Shown here: positions 9,985 through 18,914 of the stretch, piece by piece
Position numbering within the stretch: position 1 is the stretch's first letter
Layout of the letters: each line of letters opens with the position of its first letter
NCBI GenBank assembly: GCA_025965635.1
Contig: JAOPWO010000047.1
Span: 1-36,902, forward strand
Origin: Modestobacter sp.
Lineage (GTDB): Bacteria > Actinomycetota > Actinomycetes > Mycobacteriales > Geodermatophilaceae
Length of the DNA: 36,902 nucleotides
Direction of reading: 5' to 3'
Position numbers and translations under genes: made by a program
The notes under the pieces: generated by a model
Told to the model about the DNA's origin: nothing
The model's input: the letters and a program-made list of their open reading frames with translations, nothing else
Databases searched by the model: none

Positions 9985-10530
9985 GGGCTCTGCTTGCTCA
10001 CTCGAGGGAGGGTTGGTGACTCCGCCGGTGATGAGGAGCATCCGTAGCCGGTAGTTCTACGGTTGCCGGAACGCGGGCGACCCGGCAGTGGAGTTCGATG
10101 AGGCCGTTGAGGGCTTCGGTGCCCGCCGTTGATGGAGCGGCCGGTGTCGAACCAGGCCAGGCTCGCGGTCTTCCACTGCTCGAGGGTCCGCCCCGGGCGG
10201 ACGATCGCGGGTGCCGGGCAGCTGGGGGAGAACTCCAGGATCTGCTCGGGGAGGGTGCGGCCGGGTTCAGTCCGGGGGTGGTGGTAGGTCGCCCGCAGCT
10301 GCCGGGGTGCACGACCAGGCCGGCCACACGGCGAGGTGTCGGTCGTCGGCGTCGATGTCCCGGGTGGAGCGCGCCCCCTGGCGGTCGGTGAGCTTCTCGG
10401 CGCCGGCGCCGGCGCCGGCGCCGGCGCGCAGCAGGCTGCGCATGCCGTAGAGCGGGGCGGCCTTCCTGCCGCGGTGCGCTGATGGCGCTTGCCGAATGTT
10501 CGCAGGAGTGCTCGTCGAAGGTGGCTCATC
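9985..10530 (-). pseudogene. ISL3-family transposase C-terminal remnant, frameshifted
   Basis: Mixed-frame reading: HRGRKAAPLYGMRSLLRAGAGAGAGAEKLTDRQ...DIDADDRHLAVWPAW...RTLEQWKTASLAWFDTGRSINGG / TEALNGLIELHCRVAR / MLLITGG, characteristic of ISL3 C-termini. Confidence 0.75.
10399..10426. repeat. GGCGCC hexanucleotide tandem repeat (about 4.7 copies) inside the ISL3 remnant
   Basis: ggcgccggcgccggcgccggcgccggcg read directly; encodes AGAGAGAGA on the - strand. Confidence 0.95.
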
Positions 10531-10594
10531 GGGCTTCGGGTCCGCTGAGATCCGCTGACCGGCCCAGGCGCTCGTGCGGCCGGAGCAGGCAGGC

Positions 10595-11647
10595 TCAGCG
10601 GTGCTCATCCATGCGGAACTCCACACCATGCTTCTCGCATTCCAGGCGGTACATCTCCCGCACCCTGGGGTTCTCGTCCTCATGGTCGATCTGGTCGCCG
10701 CCGTTCCGAGTACTGATCGACGACATGGGCAGTCCTGTGGCTCCGTCTCGAGCTTTGCTCTCGGTGTGCCTCAGGGCCAGATATCGAGCGGGCGTCGAAC
10801 CGGTGTTGAAGTGCTGGTGGAACATCATGTCCGGAGGGATGACGAGGCTGTCCACCGACCAGTCGAAGCGCTGCATCTCCTCCCCCTCCCGCCACATCAG
10901 CGTGTAGCCGGTTCCATCCAGGATGATCACGTGCGCCCCGGGCCCGTGGCGATGGGCCTTCTTGTACGTCCCGACAGGGAACTCGGAGATGTGGGCGCCC
11001 ATGGTGTTGCCTGCGAGCTTGAGATGGATGTTGGTGCCGGCACCCCTCTCCTTGTAATCGATGAGTTTGAAGCCTCGTACGTCCGGCACGAAGTTCGTCG
11101 CCCAGATCCGACCGTCCAGGGAACCCTGCCCGCTGAAGTACCCGCGGGCACCGGAGAACCTTCGGGGGAAGTGGTATTCACAATTGAAGATGAAGTCGGC
11201 GTCGGCGAAGAGGTTGATCAGCGTAGGAGCGTTGGTGACGGCCAACAGTCGGACCACATCGTCGCCGCTACCGTTGTGGTGCCGGTACGGGGCGTTCATG
11301 GGGATGGCGAACAGGCTTCCCTCCTGCCACTCGAAAAAATGTTCGTGCCCGCTGGGATCCCAGACTGTGCTGCTTCCGCGGCCGTGCAGGACGTAGAACA
11401 TCGCTTCGTGCAGGTGCCGTTGTGGAAGCAGGCTCCCCCCGGGAGGCACTTCGGAGATGTAGCAGTCGTTCGACGTGTCGCTGCCATCGTGGTTGATGAA
11501 GCAGGCGGCTCCGCCGGTTCGTGCCCATGGCCGCAGGCCGACCAGGCGCAGGTCCGGCACGTAGTTGCCCGGTATCACGTCGAGTCCCTCGGCGAGCAGC
11601 CACTGCCGGTACGAACTCGCGGGCGGATTCATGGGGCCTTCGGACAT
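10595..11647 (-). CDS. bicupin protein A (cupin domain-containing, gentisate dioxygenase-like fold)
   Basis: Two cupin motifs: GGSLLPQRHLHEAMFYVLHGRG and KKAHRHGPGAHVIILDGTG...FHQHFNTG; paralogous to 13303..14376. ORF track starts at TTG 11659; ATG 11647 preferred. Confidence 0.88.
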   Translation of the reverse strand: MSEGPMNPPASSYRQWLLAEGLDVIPGNYVPDLRLVGLRPWARTGGAACFINHDGSDTSNDCYISEVPPGGSLLPQRHLHEAMFYVLHGRGSSTVWDPSGHEHFFEWQEGSLFAIPMNAPYRHHNGSGDDVVRLLAVTNAPTLINLFADADFIFNCEYHFPRRFSGARGYFSGQGSLDGRIWATNFVPDVRGFKLIDYKERGAGTNIHLKLAGNTMGAHISEFPVGTYKKAHRHGPGAHVIILDGTGYTLMWREGEEMQRFDWSVDSLVIPPDMMFHQHFNTGSTPARYLALRHTESKARDGATGLPMSSISTRNGGDQIDHEDENPRVREMYRLECEKHGVEFRMDEHR

Positions 11648-11690
11648 GCGTTTGGTCAACCTTCCCAGTCCTAGGCGGGATGGGCCCCTG

Positions 11691-13232
11691 CTACAGCTGG
11701 AACACCAGGGACTTGATGCTGATCGGTACGGTCCCGGAGTCGGGTAACGCTCTTCCGACGTCCACGAAATCGAAGTCGGAGACCTCTATCTCGTCCACCG
11801 AGACAATGGCCGCGCGGCCGCGGACCTGCTCATCGAGGAGTGCCCCGATGCTCTGGGCCACATCACCCTCGAAGATGACGACGAGCGGAAGTCCCGCGAC
11901 AAGCCTTGGCTCCAATGCCCGAGCGAGACCCACAGCGAAAGAGTTGAGCCTCGCAAACGATGGCGCCCCCTCCCATCGAAATGCGAGGGCGACCGGCGCA
12001 TCCAGGTCGACATCGAACACTGCGACGTGTTCGGTGATCGCACTACAGACGAACTCTGCACTCATCTCCCCGGCAAGGCTGAGAGCTGGTCTGATGACAC
12101 GCAGGTCAGCCAACGGCAGCGGACTCGGATCAGTGATGAACACCGTACTTCCGCTGACCTGCACCGTGTATTGCGAGGCGCCGAGGACGGTGGCCCGGAT
12201 ACCCCCTGATGGCCGCAGCAGAGGCCCTGGGAGGCCCCGTACCCGGCGCCGCATCTCTTCCCCGAGAACATGGCCGAGGTCCCCGAAGACGCCACTCTCG
12301 TTCCCGTAGATGTATTCCGCTACGCCGCCGGAGAAGAACACCGCGTCATAAGGGCCGCCCCTGCTGAGTGACGGCGTCAGCAGGAGCGAAGGCACCGTGT
12401 CCGGGGGCAACCGGCCCCCCTGGGCGAACTCTACGACGGCCGCACACATCCATGAGGCCATCGCCTTCAACTCCTCCGTAGCGGGCCGGCATCCCAGGTG
12501 CCACCGAAAGCCGAGGTGATCCGCGATCTCCTGTGCCATCGGTTCGAGTCGGACCAACTCCCCGGACACCCCCTGGGCGATGAGTCGGCCACCGATGTGC
12601 ATGGCGGCCGTACTCACCACCTTGCCGCTCTCCGCCACAGTGAACTTGGTGGTGCCGCCGCCCATGTCGATGTTGAGGACGGCGCCGCCGGACCTCTGCG
12701 AGTGCGCTACGGCCCCTGATCCATGAGCCGCCAAGGTCGCTTCGATGTGATGCCCGGCCGTCACACAGACGAAATTTCCGCTCTCCGCCGCCAACGCGTC
12801 CGCGATCGCCCGCGCATTGTGTCGACGCGTCGCCTCACCGGTGAGGATGACTGCACCGCTGTCCACCTCGGCTCGCGTCATCCCTGCTTCGCGGAAACCC
12901 TCAGCCACGATGCCTCTGATCGCGCACTCGTCGATCCTCGGGCCAGAGTCCGATTCGGCGTAGGGCGTCAGATGCACCCGGGAAGCATGCAACAGCTCCC
13001 TCGCGACCACCACGTACCGACTGGACAGTTCGCGGCCCAACCGCCGCATGATGATCTCCGAGAAGACGACCTGCGTCGTTGCTGAACCGACATCAATCCC
13101 GACGCTCACGAGTTTCACCTGGTCGGTCAACCACAGCGGGTGCCTGTCGTCATCGAGCTCCACATCGTCGTGTGCGTGTGCGTGTGCGTGTGCGTGTGCG
13201 TGACCGTCGTGTGCGTGACCGTCGGTCGTCAC
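11691..13232 (-). CDS. eutA: EutA-like ethanolamine ammonia-lyase reactivating factor (ASKHA ATPase) with His-rich N-terminal tail
   Basis: VGIDVGSATTQVVFSEI, ILTGEATRRHNARAIADAL, VTAGHHIEATLAAHGSGA, VLNIDMGGGTTKFTVAESGKV, IRATVLGASQYTVQVSGSTVFI. GTG start at 13232 preferred over the ORF start at 13421, which overlaps the upstream gene. Confidence 0.88.
   Translation of the reverse strand: MTTDGHAHDGHAHAHAHAHAHDDVELDDDRHPLWLTDQVKLVSVGIDVGSATTQVVFSEIIMRRLGRELSSRYVVVARELLHASRVHLTPYAESDSGPRIDECAIRGIVAEGFREAGMTRAEVDSGAVILTGEATRRHNARAIADALAAESGNFVCVTAGHHIEATLAAHGSGAVAHSQRSGGAVLNIDMGGGTTKFTVAESGKVVSTAAMHIGGRLIAQGVSGELVRLEPMAQEIADHLGFRWHLGCRPATEELKAMASWMCAAVVEFAQGGRLPPDTVPSLLLTPSLSRGGPYDAVFFSGGVAEYIYGNESGVFGDLGHVLGEEMRRRVRGLPGPLLRPSGGIRATVLGASQYTVQVSGSTVFITDPSPLPLADLRVIRPALSLAGEMSAEFVCSAITEHVAVFDVDLDAPVALAFRWEGAPSFARLNSFAVGLARALEPRLVAGLPLVVIFEGDVAQSIGALLDEQVRGRAAIVSVDEIEVSDFDFVDVGRALPDSGTVPISIKSLVFQL
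13171..13200. repeat. TGTGCG x5 tandem repeat encoding poly(His-Ala) in the EutA N-terminus
   Basis: tgtgcgtgtgcgtgtgcgtgtgcgtgtgcg read directly; - strand encodes (HA)n; flanked by tgtgcgtgaccgtcg units encoding DGHAH. Confidence 0.97.
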
Positions 13233-13302
13233 CCTCGCCCGTCCCGCAGGGTGCCGTGGAGGTACTCGTCCGGGTGTCCGGCACGGCGGCGATGGTTCCC
13301 GT

Positions 13303-14376
13303 TCATGAGCGCTCGGGGTGGATGCCGCGCATACCGTTGGGGACGCCGTTCCTCTCGAGTTCGGCCTCGAACATGGCGAGGATCGAGGGATCCTCATCGA
13401 CATACTCGATCTGGTCTCCACCCAGCGAGGTGGGCTTGTCGATCATGAATTCCTTGAAGACCGGGTATTTCTGGCTGCCCCACCGCATGGCGAGATAACG
13501 GGCAGGCGTGGAACCGGTGTTGAAGTGCTGGTGGAACCACCTGTCAGGCGGGACCACGATAGAGCCCGGCTTCCAGTCCACACGGCGGACCGGCTCGTCC
13601 TCGCGCCACAGCAGTGAGAAGCCCTGTCCGGAGATGATGATCACATGCGCGCCGGCTCCGTGACGGTGTGCCTTCTTGTACGTCCCCACGGGGAACTGGG
13701 AGATGTGGCCGCACAGACTGCTGTCAGCGATCTCGAGCATGACGTTGGACCCGCCGGCCCCACGCTCGCTCCACTCCTTCAGCTGCATGGAACGGACGTC
13801 AGGGATGAACCTGGTGTCCCAGACCCGCCCTGCGTATGCAGTACCGCCCTCGGTGGTGTTGGTGTCCTTGTCACTGAAGCGGTCGGTGAAGTCGAACTCG
13901 CAGTTGTAGATGAAATCGAGGTTGTGGATCAACTTCATCATGAGCGGAGCACTGGTCACGACATAGAAGCGAGCCGGCTCCGAGCCGCTGGAGTTGAAGT
14001 GCTGGCTCCAGGCGTTGAGGGGTACGGAGAAAAGACTGCCTTCCTGCCACTCGAACGACGTCTTGGCCCCCGCGCCGTTCCACACGCTGGTCGTCCCGCG
14101 GCCCGACACGACGAAGACGAGTTCCTCGTACATGTGTTTCTCGGGCGTGAGCTGGCCACCCGCGGGGATCTCGATGATGTGGGCGTCGTTGACGTCTTCG
14201 CTGCCCTGGAGCAAGGCGACGGCGCCGCGGCCGCCCCGCCGCTCCCAGGCACCCAGCTGCACAGTCTTCAGGTCCTCGATGTAGAGGCCCTCGATGAGCG
14301 TCAGCCCCTCGTTGGCAATCCACCTCTGATAATCGTCGGGACGACGGATGGACGGTAGGTCGGCGGGTTGGGCCAT
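13303..14376 (-). CDS. bicupin protein B (cupin domain-containing)
   Basis: GGQLTPEKHMYEELVFVVSGRG and KKAHRHGAGAHVIIISGQG...FHQHFNTGSTPARYLAMR; clear paralog of bicupin A. Confidence 0.9.
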   Translation of the reverse strand: MAQPADLPSIRRPDDYQRWIANEGLTLIEGLYIEDLKTVQLGAWERRGGRGAVALLQGSEDVNDAHIIEIPAGGQLTPEKHMYEELVFVVSGRGTTSVWNGAGAKTSFEWQEGSLFSVPLNAWSQHFNSSGSEPARFYVVTSAPLMMKLIHNLDFIYNCEFDFTDRFSDKDTNTTEGGTAYAGRVWDTRFIPDVRSMQLKEWSERGAGGSNVMLEIADSSLCGHISQFPVGTYKKAHRHGAGAHVIIISGQGFSLLWREDEPVRRVDWKPGSIVVPPDRWFHQHFNTGSTPARYLAMRWGSQKYPVFKEFMIDKPTSLGGDQIEYVDEDPSILAMFEAELERNGVPNGMRGIHPERS

Positions 14377-14441
14377 CGCGTTTTCTTGCCTCTCAGTTCG
14401 ACGAGTGGTGTGCTGCGGCCAGTGTGGACCGTAGTGCTGTG

Positions 14442-15596
14442 CTAATTTCCGAGAATTGCGGAAATCCGGTCTTCCCAGTCCTTCTGGTTCAGCAGGAAGT
14501 CCCAGTCGTTCGCATCGAAGTACTTCTGGTCCTCCACCGGTACCGCGTAGGCAGGGACGGTGTCAGGCCGGTCGACATCGGCGCGGGTGCTGACCTGCAG
14601 GATCGCGTCATTGAACAGCTGCCCGCCCTCCTTGCAGGCGAGCCAGTTGACCAGCAGCTTGGCCGCGTTCGGGTGCGGCGCCTTGTTGTTGATGCTCAGC
14701 ATCCCGGACCCGGCGGTGGTCACCTGTCCCTTGGTCGGCACCACGACTTCCAGTGGGAGACCCTGACTCGTCGCCGCACCGACCTCACCCTGATGAAGTG
14801 CGACACCGACGGCGAACGTCCCCCGCGCGACGTCGTCTACTTCCTGTCGCGCGTCAGCGAGGAATGTCGGCTGTTGATCGACGTACAGCTTGCGAACGAA
14901 GTCGTCCCCGAACTCGTCAGCGAGCATGGCTGCCGTATAGATCGCGCCACCTGACTCGAGAGGATCTTCCAGGACGATCTTCCCGCGCCATTCCGGCCGG
15001 AGCAGGTCGTCCCACTCGCTCACCTCGTCCGCCGAGACCGCATCGGTGTTGACGACGTATGGGAGCTGCACGAAGTTGGAGATCGCGAGGATGTGCTGAC
15101 CTTCCGGGTCCACCCACGGCGTTTCGCCACCGGTCCAGTTGGCGCCGTCTGCGATCTCAGGTAGCAGGACGTCCTTCAGGGATCCGAGCCAGTCCGACCC
15201 GTAGAAGACGACTGCGGCCGACTCGCCGCCGCTGGTGAAGACGTCGTGCGCGAAGATGCCGGCGTCACGCTCGGCCTTGATCTTCGCCGCCGTCTCGCTG
15301 TTGCGGGCACCGACGTACTCGACCTCCACGCCGTACCGGTCCGCGAATGCGGCTGGAAGGACCTTCCGGACGTCGCCGGCCGGCGTGCCGGACCAGACCA
15401 CGGAGCCCTCTTCCCGGGCTGCCGCGACCAAGGGATCGTCGCCTGCGATGCAGCCGTCGTCGGCCAGGCCTTGGCGTCCTCCGCTCGAGGCCGCGCCGCT
15501 GGCGCCAGCGGCGCCGTCATCGTTGCCGGAACCGCACCCGGTCGCGAGTACGAGAACGAGCGCTGTACCACACACCAAAGGGAAGTGAACCTTCAC
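14442..15596 (-). CDS. ABC transporter extracellular solute-binding lipoprotein (copy 2)
   Basis: Lipobox-like LVLATGCGSG; extensive similarity to 4784..5935 (GCIAGDDPLVAAAREEGSVVWSG; PTFLADARQEVDDVARGTFAVG; APHPNAAKLLVNWLACKEG). Confidence 0.92.
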   Translation of the reverse strand: MKVHFPLVCGTALVLVLATGCGSGNDDGAAGASGAASSGGRQGLADDGCIAGDDPLVAAAREEGSVVWSGTPAGDVRKVLPAAFADRYGVEVEYVGARNSETAAKIKAERDAGIFAHDVFTSGGESAAVVFYGSDWLGSLKDVLLPEIADGANWTGGETPWVDPEGQHILAISNFVQLPYVVNTDAVSADEVSEWDDLLRPEWRGKIVLEDPLESGGAIYTAAMLADEFGDDFVRKLYVDQQPTFLADARQEVDDVARGTFAVGVALHQGEVGAATSQGLPLEVVVPTKGQVTTAGSGMLSINNKAPHPNAAKLLVNWLACKEGGQLFNDAILQVSTRADVDRPDTVPAYAVPVEDQKYFDANDWDFLLNQKDWEDRISAILGN

Positions 15597-15739
15597 GGCG
15601 CTCCTTGACGGGCTGGATCCGCGGGTCCCGGGCTGGACCTCGCCGGCTTGCGCAACGTGCGTGCGTGCGCAGGCGCCGGATCCTGCAGCGCAGGAAAAGC
15701 TTCATGTAGTCGACGACCGGCGAAGATGTGGCACGCGTC

Positions 15740-16330
15740 GCAAAAGCTAGCGGCTGGGCGTGTGGCCGTCAATGGCGCGTTGCGTTCGGATTTCGACCCG
15801 ACCCGCCCATACGGATGGTCGACAGGTCGTGGAGGGAGCGCGGCGCCCTCGCGGTGCCGACATCGGCTCGTGATCGGCATCGAGCGGTCCGGTCGGCCCG
15901 CCGCCCGACGACGACGTCGTCCATGGCGGCGTTGTCCGCCCACGTGCCGACGGGGCCCGTCGAGGTGCGCCGTGCGTCGGGCTGACGTCGGTGAGAGCGG
16001 AACGGGGCGAATCTTCAAGCCCTGCGAACAACCTGACCTGCCCGCCCGACCTCAGCGGCGAGGCGTCGGTAGCCGGACCGGGTCGTTCCGGTGGGCATCG
16101 ATGACCGCGTTGGCCCGTTCGGCGTGCGGAGGGTCGGCATGGGTGATCGGCTTGACGAGCCGCCGGAGCAAGGCCGGCGGACCAGCTCGAGGACCCGGCA
16201 GGTCACCGTGACCCGTTCCCCAGACCTCACGCGGGCCGCGTCCCCGCGGTCGTCCCGTTCCCAGCACCGGCTCCGACGTCGGCGCACGCCCAAGCGGTGG
16301 AGACCGTCCTGGACCACATCGCCGCCGGTG
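15740..16330 (-). pseudogene. degraded IS3-type transposase fragments
   Basis: ERVTVTCRVLELVRRPC / LVKPITHADPPHAERANAVIDAHRNDPVR / YRRLAAEVGRAGQVVRR in successive - frames; weak GTWADNAAM-like DDE fragment further on. Confidence 0.5.
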
Positions 16331-16512
16331 AGAGCTACCGGGCGACCTGACCGACCGGCTGGGCAGCACCGTCGCCGGCGACGTGGAGCAGCTGTTCATC
16401 CGGCTGGCACTTGCCCAGGGCGGCGCCTGCAACGCCTGCTTCGGTGTCGCGAACTGCGGTCAGCCGCCGCGCCAGGATCCCTGACCTCGGACCGGCGAAG
16501 CGATTCGACCAG

Positions 16513-16833
16513 TTACTGGCCCGGGATCCACCCGTGCTTCTCGCGCACCGCAGCCATCTCGGGTGACCCCCTCTCATGGCCAGCGGCCAGCGCCTCGGAC
16601 ATGTCCTCCATGAAGTGCTCGAAGCCGCTGGGGCTGGCGACGGTGAGGAACCGGGGCTGTGAGTCGCTGGTGGCTGTGATGGCATGCGGGACGCCGCGGG
16701 GCGCGAAAACGAAGTCGCCCACGCCGGCGGGGAACTCATCGTCACCGACGCGGACCGTGACCGACCCCTCCAGCACGTAGAGGCTCTCGTGCTCGCGGAG
16801 GTGCGTGTGCGAGGGAATGTCGGAGGTCATCAC
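16513..16833 (-). CDS. small cupin domain protein, probably N-terminally truncated
   Basis: PSHTHLREHESLYVLEGSVTVRVGDDEFPAGVGDFVFAPRGVPHAI is a single-cupin motif; expected N-terminal strands are absent and the upstream frame is unrelated low-complexity sequence. Confidence 0.65.
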   Translation of the reverse strand: MMTSDIPSHTHLREHESLYVLEGSVTVRVGDDEFPAGVGDFVFAPRGVPHAITATSDSQPRFLTVASPSGFEHFMEDMSEALAAGHERGSPEMAAVREKHGWIPGQ

Positions 16834-17275
16834 GTACTCCAGGAAGGCTGACAGCGTCCGCTCATGACGACAAGGGCCGGGGCGGGGCGGCGGCGGCAGC
16901 GGCTACGAGACCTGCTGGTGACCGGTCCGATCAAGGTGGTGTGGCTCAGGCGCCGCAGGTTCTGCGACGAGCACCGCTGCGCGCAGGGCACGTCCAGCGA
17001 GGTCTACGTCGCTTCCGGGCCGGATGGGAGAGCCCCATGCGTCCGCTGTCGCCACTCGGTTGATCGGGCAGCTGTCCCGCCAGCTCCACCCGTCGACCAG
17101 GCAGTCTCCCGGCGGGAGAGCGGCCTGCTGCGTCTGTGGTTGCTGTCCTGGTCGCAGTTCGCCCGCCCTCACCGGGCGGCAGGGCCCTCATCCGGTCCGC
17201 GGCCTCGCGGGCCAGGGCTGGGCGACGGTGAGGGCGGAGGTCGTGCTCCCCGCGCCGGTGTCGCGCCGGGCTGGG

Positions 17276-18460
17276 CTACAGGGTCAGGCGCTGACGGTCA
17301 CCGGTCCGCCATTCCAGGACCACGATGCTGGCGTCGTCCTGCAGCTGGTCGGCCTGGTGCTCCAGCACGTGCCGCATCAGCCGCCGGACCGTCTCGGGTG
17401 CGGGTTCCCCGGCTGCTGCGGCGGCACTGATGAAGTCGGCGAGCCGCTCCTCACCGAAGAAGCTCCCGTCCGGTGAGCGGGCCTCGGTGATCCCGTCGGT
17501 GTAGAGCAGCAGCCGATCGCCGGGCTGCAGCCGGGTCTCGAAGCAGGTGGCCGTGCCGTCCTGAAGGCCCAGCGGGCGGCTGGGTGGGCAGGGCGGCAGT
17601 CGCACGAGGGAGGATCCCCGCACGATCAGCGGTTCGGGGTGCCCGGCGTTGATCCACCGCAGCCGGCCGGTGCTGAGATCCAGCCGGGCGAGGACGGCGG
17701 TGGCGAACTGGCTGGCGCCCAGGTGGCCGGCGATGGCCGTGTCGACCGCGCCGGCGATCTCGGGCAGGTCGAGGCCATTGCGCCGGGCGTGCCGGTAGGC
17801 GCTGATCGCCACCGTGGCCAGCGCCGCGGCCGGCAGGCCGTGCCCGACCGAGTCGATGACCAGCAGGTCGGCAGTCGAGCCGTTCACCGCGTAGTCGAAG
17901 GAGTCCCCGCCGATGTCATAGGCCGGCTCGAGCCCGCCGGTGATGACCACCCGGTCGGTGCCGAACGTCAGCGGCGGCAGCAGCCCCCACTGCATCTCGG
18001 CGGCAAGGCTGAGGGTCTTGCGGCGCCGAAGCCGCGCGAAGACGTCGGTGTAGGCATCCCTGGCCACCAGCAGCTCGGCGACCAGGGTGACGTAGGCGCG
18101 AATGGCATCGTGCAGGTCCTCGCGCGGTTCTCCGGAGAAGACGAGCTCGGCGACGCCGAGCCGTTCGATCCCGTCCAGCAGCGGCACCCACAGCCGGTGG
18201 ACCGCCGAGGGTGCCGTGCTGGTGAGGACCTCGACCCGCCGGAACGCCCGCCCGGCCAGAGTGCCCTCGATCGGCAGTTCCTGGCGGGCGGGCACCCCGC
18301 CGCCGCGCACCGGCAGCAGCATCACCTGCTCGTAGTCGACCAGGTACAGCACCGTCTCCCGGGCACCGAACTGCTGCGCATGGTCGGCGGCGGCGGCGGC
18401 CAGGTCGTCCGGGGCGAGCAGGTGCGATGCGTTCAGCAAGGAAGTCAGCGGATCGGTCAA
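17276..18460 (-). CDS. PP2C-family/SpoIIE-domain serine phosphatase with N-terminal sensory (GAF-like) region
   Basis: EMQWGLLPPLTF, YDIGGDSFDYAVNGSTADLLVIDSVGHGLPAA, LRWINAGHPEPLIVRG, GDRLLLYTDGITEARSPDGSFFGEERL. Confidence 0.93.
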   Translation of the reverse strand: MTDPLTSLLNASHLLAPDDLAAAAADHAQQFGARETVLYLVDYEQVMLLPVRGGGVPARQELPIEGTLAGRAFRRVEVLTSTAPSAVHRLWVPLLDGIERLGVAELVFSGEPREDLHDAIRAYVTLVAELLVARDAYTDVFARLRRRKTLSLAAEMQWGLLPPLTFGTDRVVITGGLEPAYDIGGDSFDYAVNGSTADLLVIDSVGHGLPAAALATVAISAYRHARRNGLDLPEIAGAVDTAIAGHLGASQFATAVLARLDLSTGRLRWINAGHPEPLIVRGSSLVRLPPCPPSRPLGLQDGTATCFETRLQPGDRLLLYTDGITEARSPDGSFFGEERLADFISAAAAAGEPAPETVRRLMRHVLEHQADQLQDDASIVVLEWRTGDRQRLTL

Positions 18461-18559
18461 TGCCTGCGCCCGTCACTAGGTCAACACGTCCCACGCGACC
18501 GTAGCCATCCGGCCGGCAGAGCGGCGTGCCCGATCTCGGCGACGATCCGTGGTTGCAGC

Positions 18560-18895
18560 TCAGTCGGTCCCGTCGGAGGCCAGGGGTCTGGACCAATCCC
18601 GTCCCAGCAGTTCTTCGATGACGGCCCGGCCGGCATCACCGTTTGCTTCAGGCGGGGCGGTGGGCAGCGGGACGAGGGCGGCTCGGTGCACTTCCTCGAG
18701 TCGTTCGTTGAGGGCTACGGCGAGCACGAGTTCCTGCGACGCCTCCAGGGACAGCAGGCCCTGGAGGTAGCCGTCGATGTCGAACGCGTCGTGGTTCCCG
18801 CTCAGCGCCAGGTAGCGCAGCCACACGTCCTGGACGGTCAGCTCTCCCCGGACGCGTGCGGTCTCGTACCGGCGGTACCGGTCCTCGGTGTCCAT
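18560..18895 (-). CDS. hypothetical protein (111 aa)
   Basis: Open ORF between two co-oriented regulatory genes; mostly helical-looking sequence; no family recognised. Confidence 0.6.
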   Translation of the reverse strand: MDTEDRYRRYETARVRGELTVQDVWLRYLALSGNHDAFDIDGYLQGLLSLEASQELVLAVALNERLEEVHRAALVPLPTAPPEANGDAGRAVIEELLGRDWSRPLASDGTD

Positions 18896-18914
18896 GACGG
18901 CGGGAGGTCTGACG

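Noticed and set aside
13159-13232. TGTGCG array as a CRISPR or regulatory repeat
   Set aside because: Contiguous hexamers without spacers, and in frame as His-Ala codons.
13233-13421. N-terminal extension of EutA from the ORF track
   Set aside because: It overlaps the end of bicupin B and is Ser/Pro/Arg-rich shadow sequence; GTG 13232 follows a purine-rich stretch.
10595-15596. Ethanolamine-utilisation microcompartment locus
   Set aside because: Only EutA is present; no shell proteins, EutBC, EutDE or B12 functions are seen.
752-16330. A single composite transposon with identical flanking IS copies
   Set aside because: The left and right IS3-type relics are too divergent by eye to be copies of the same element, and no terminal repeats were identified.
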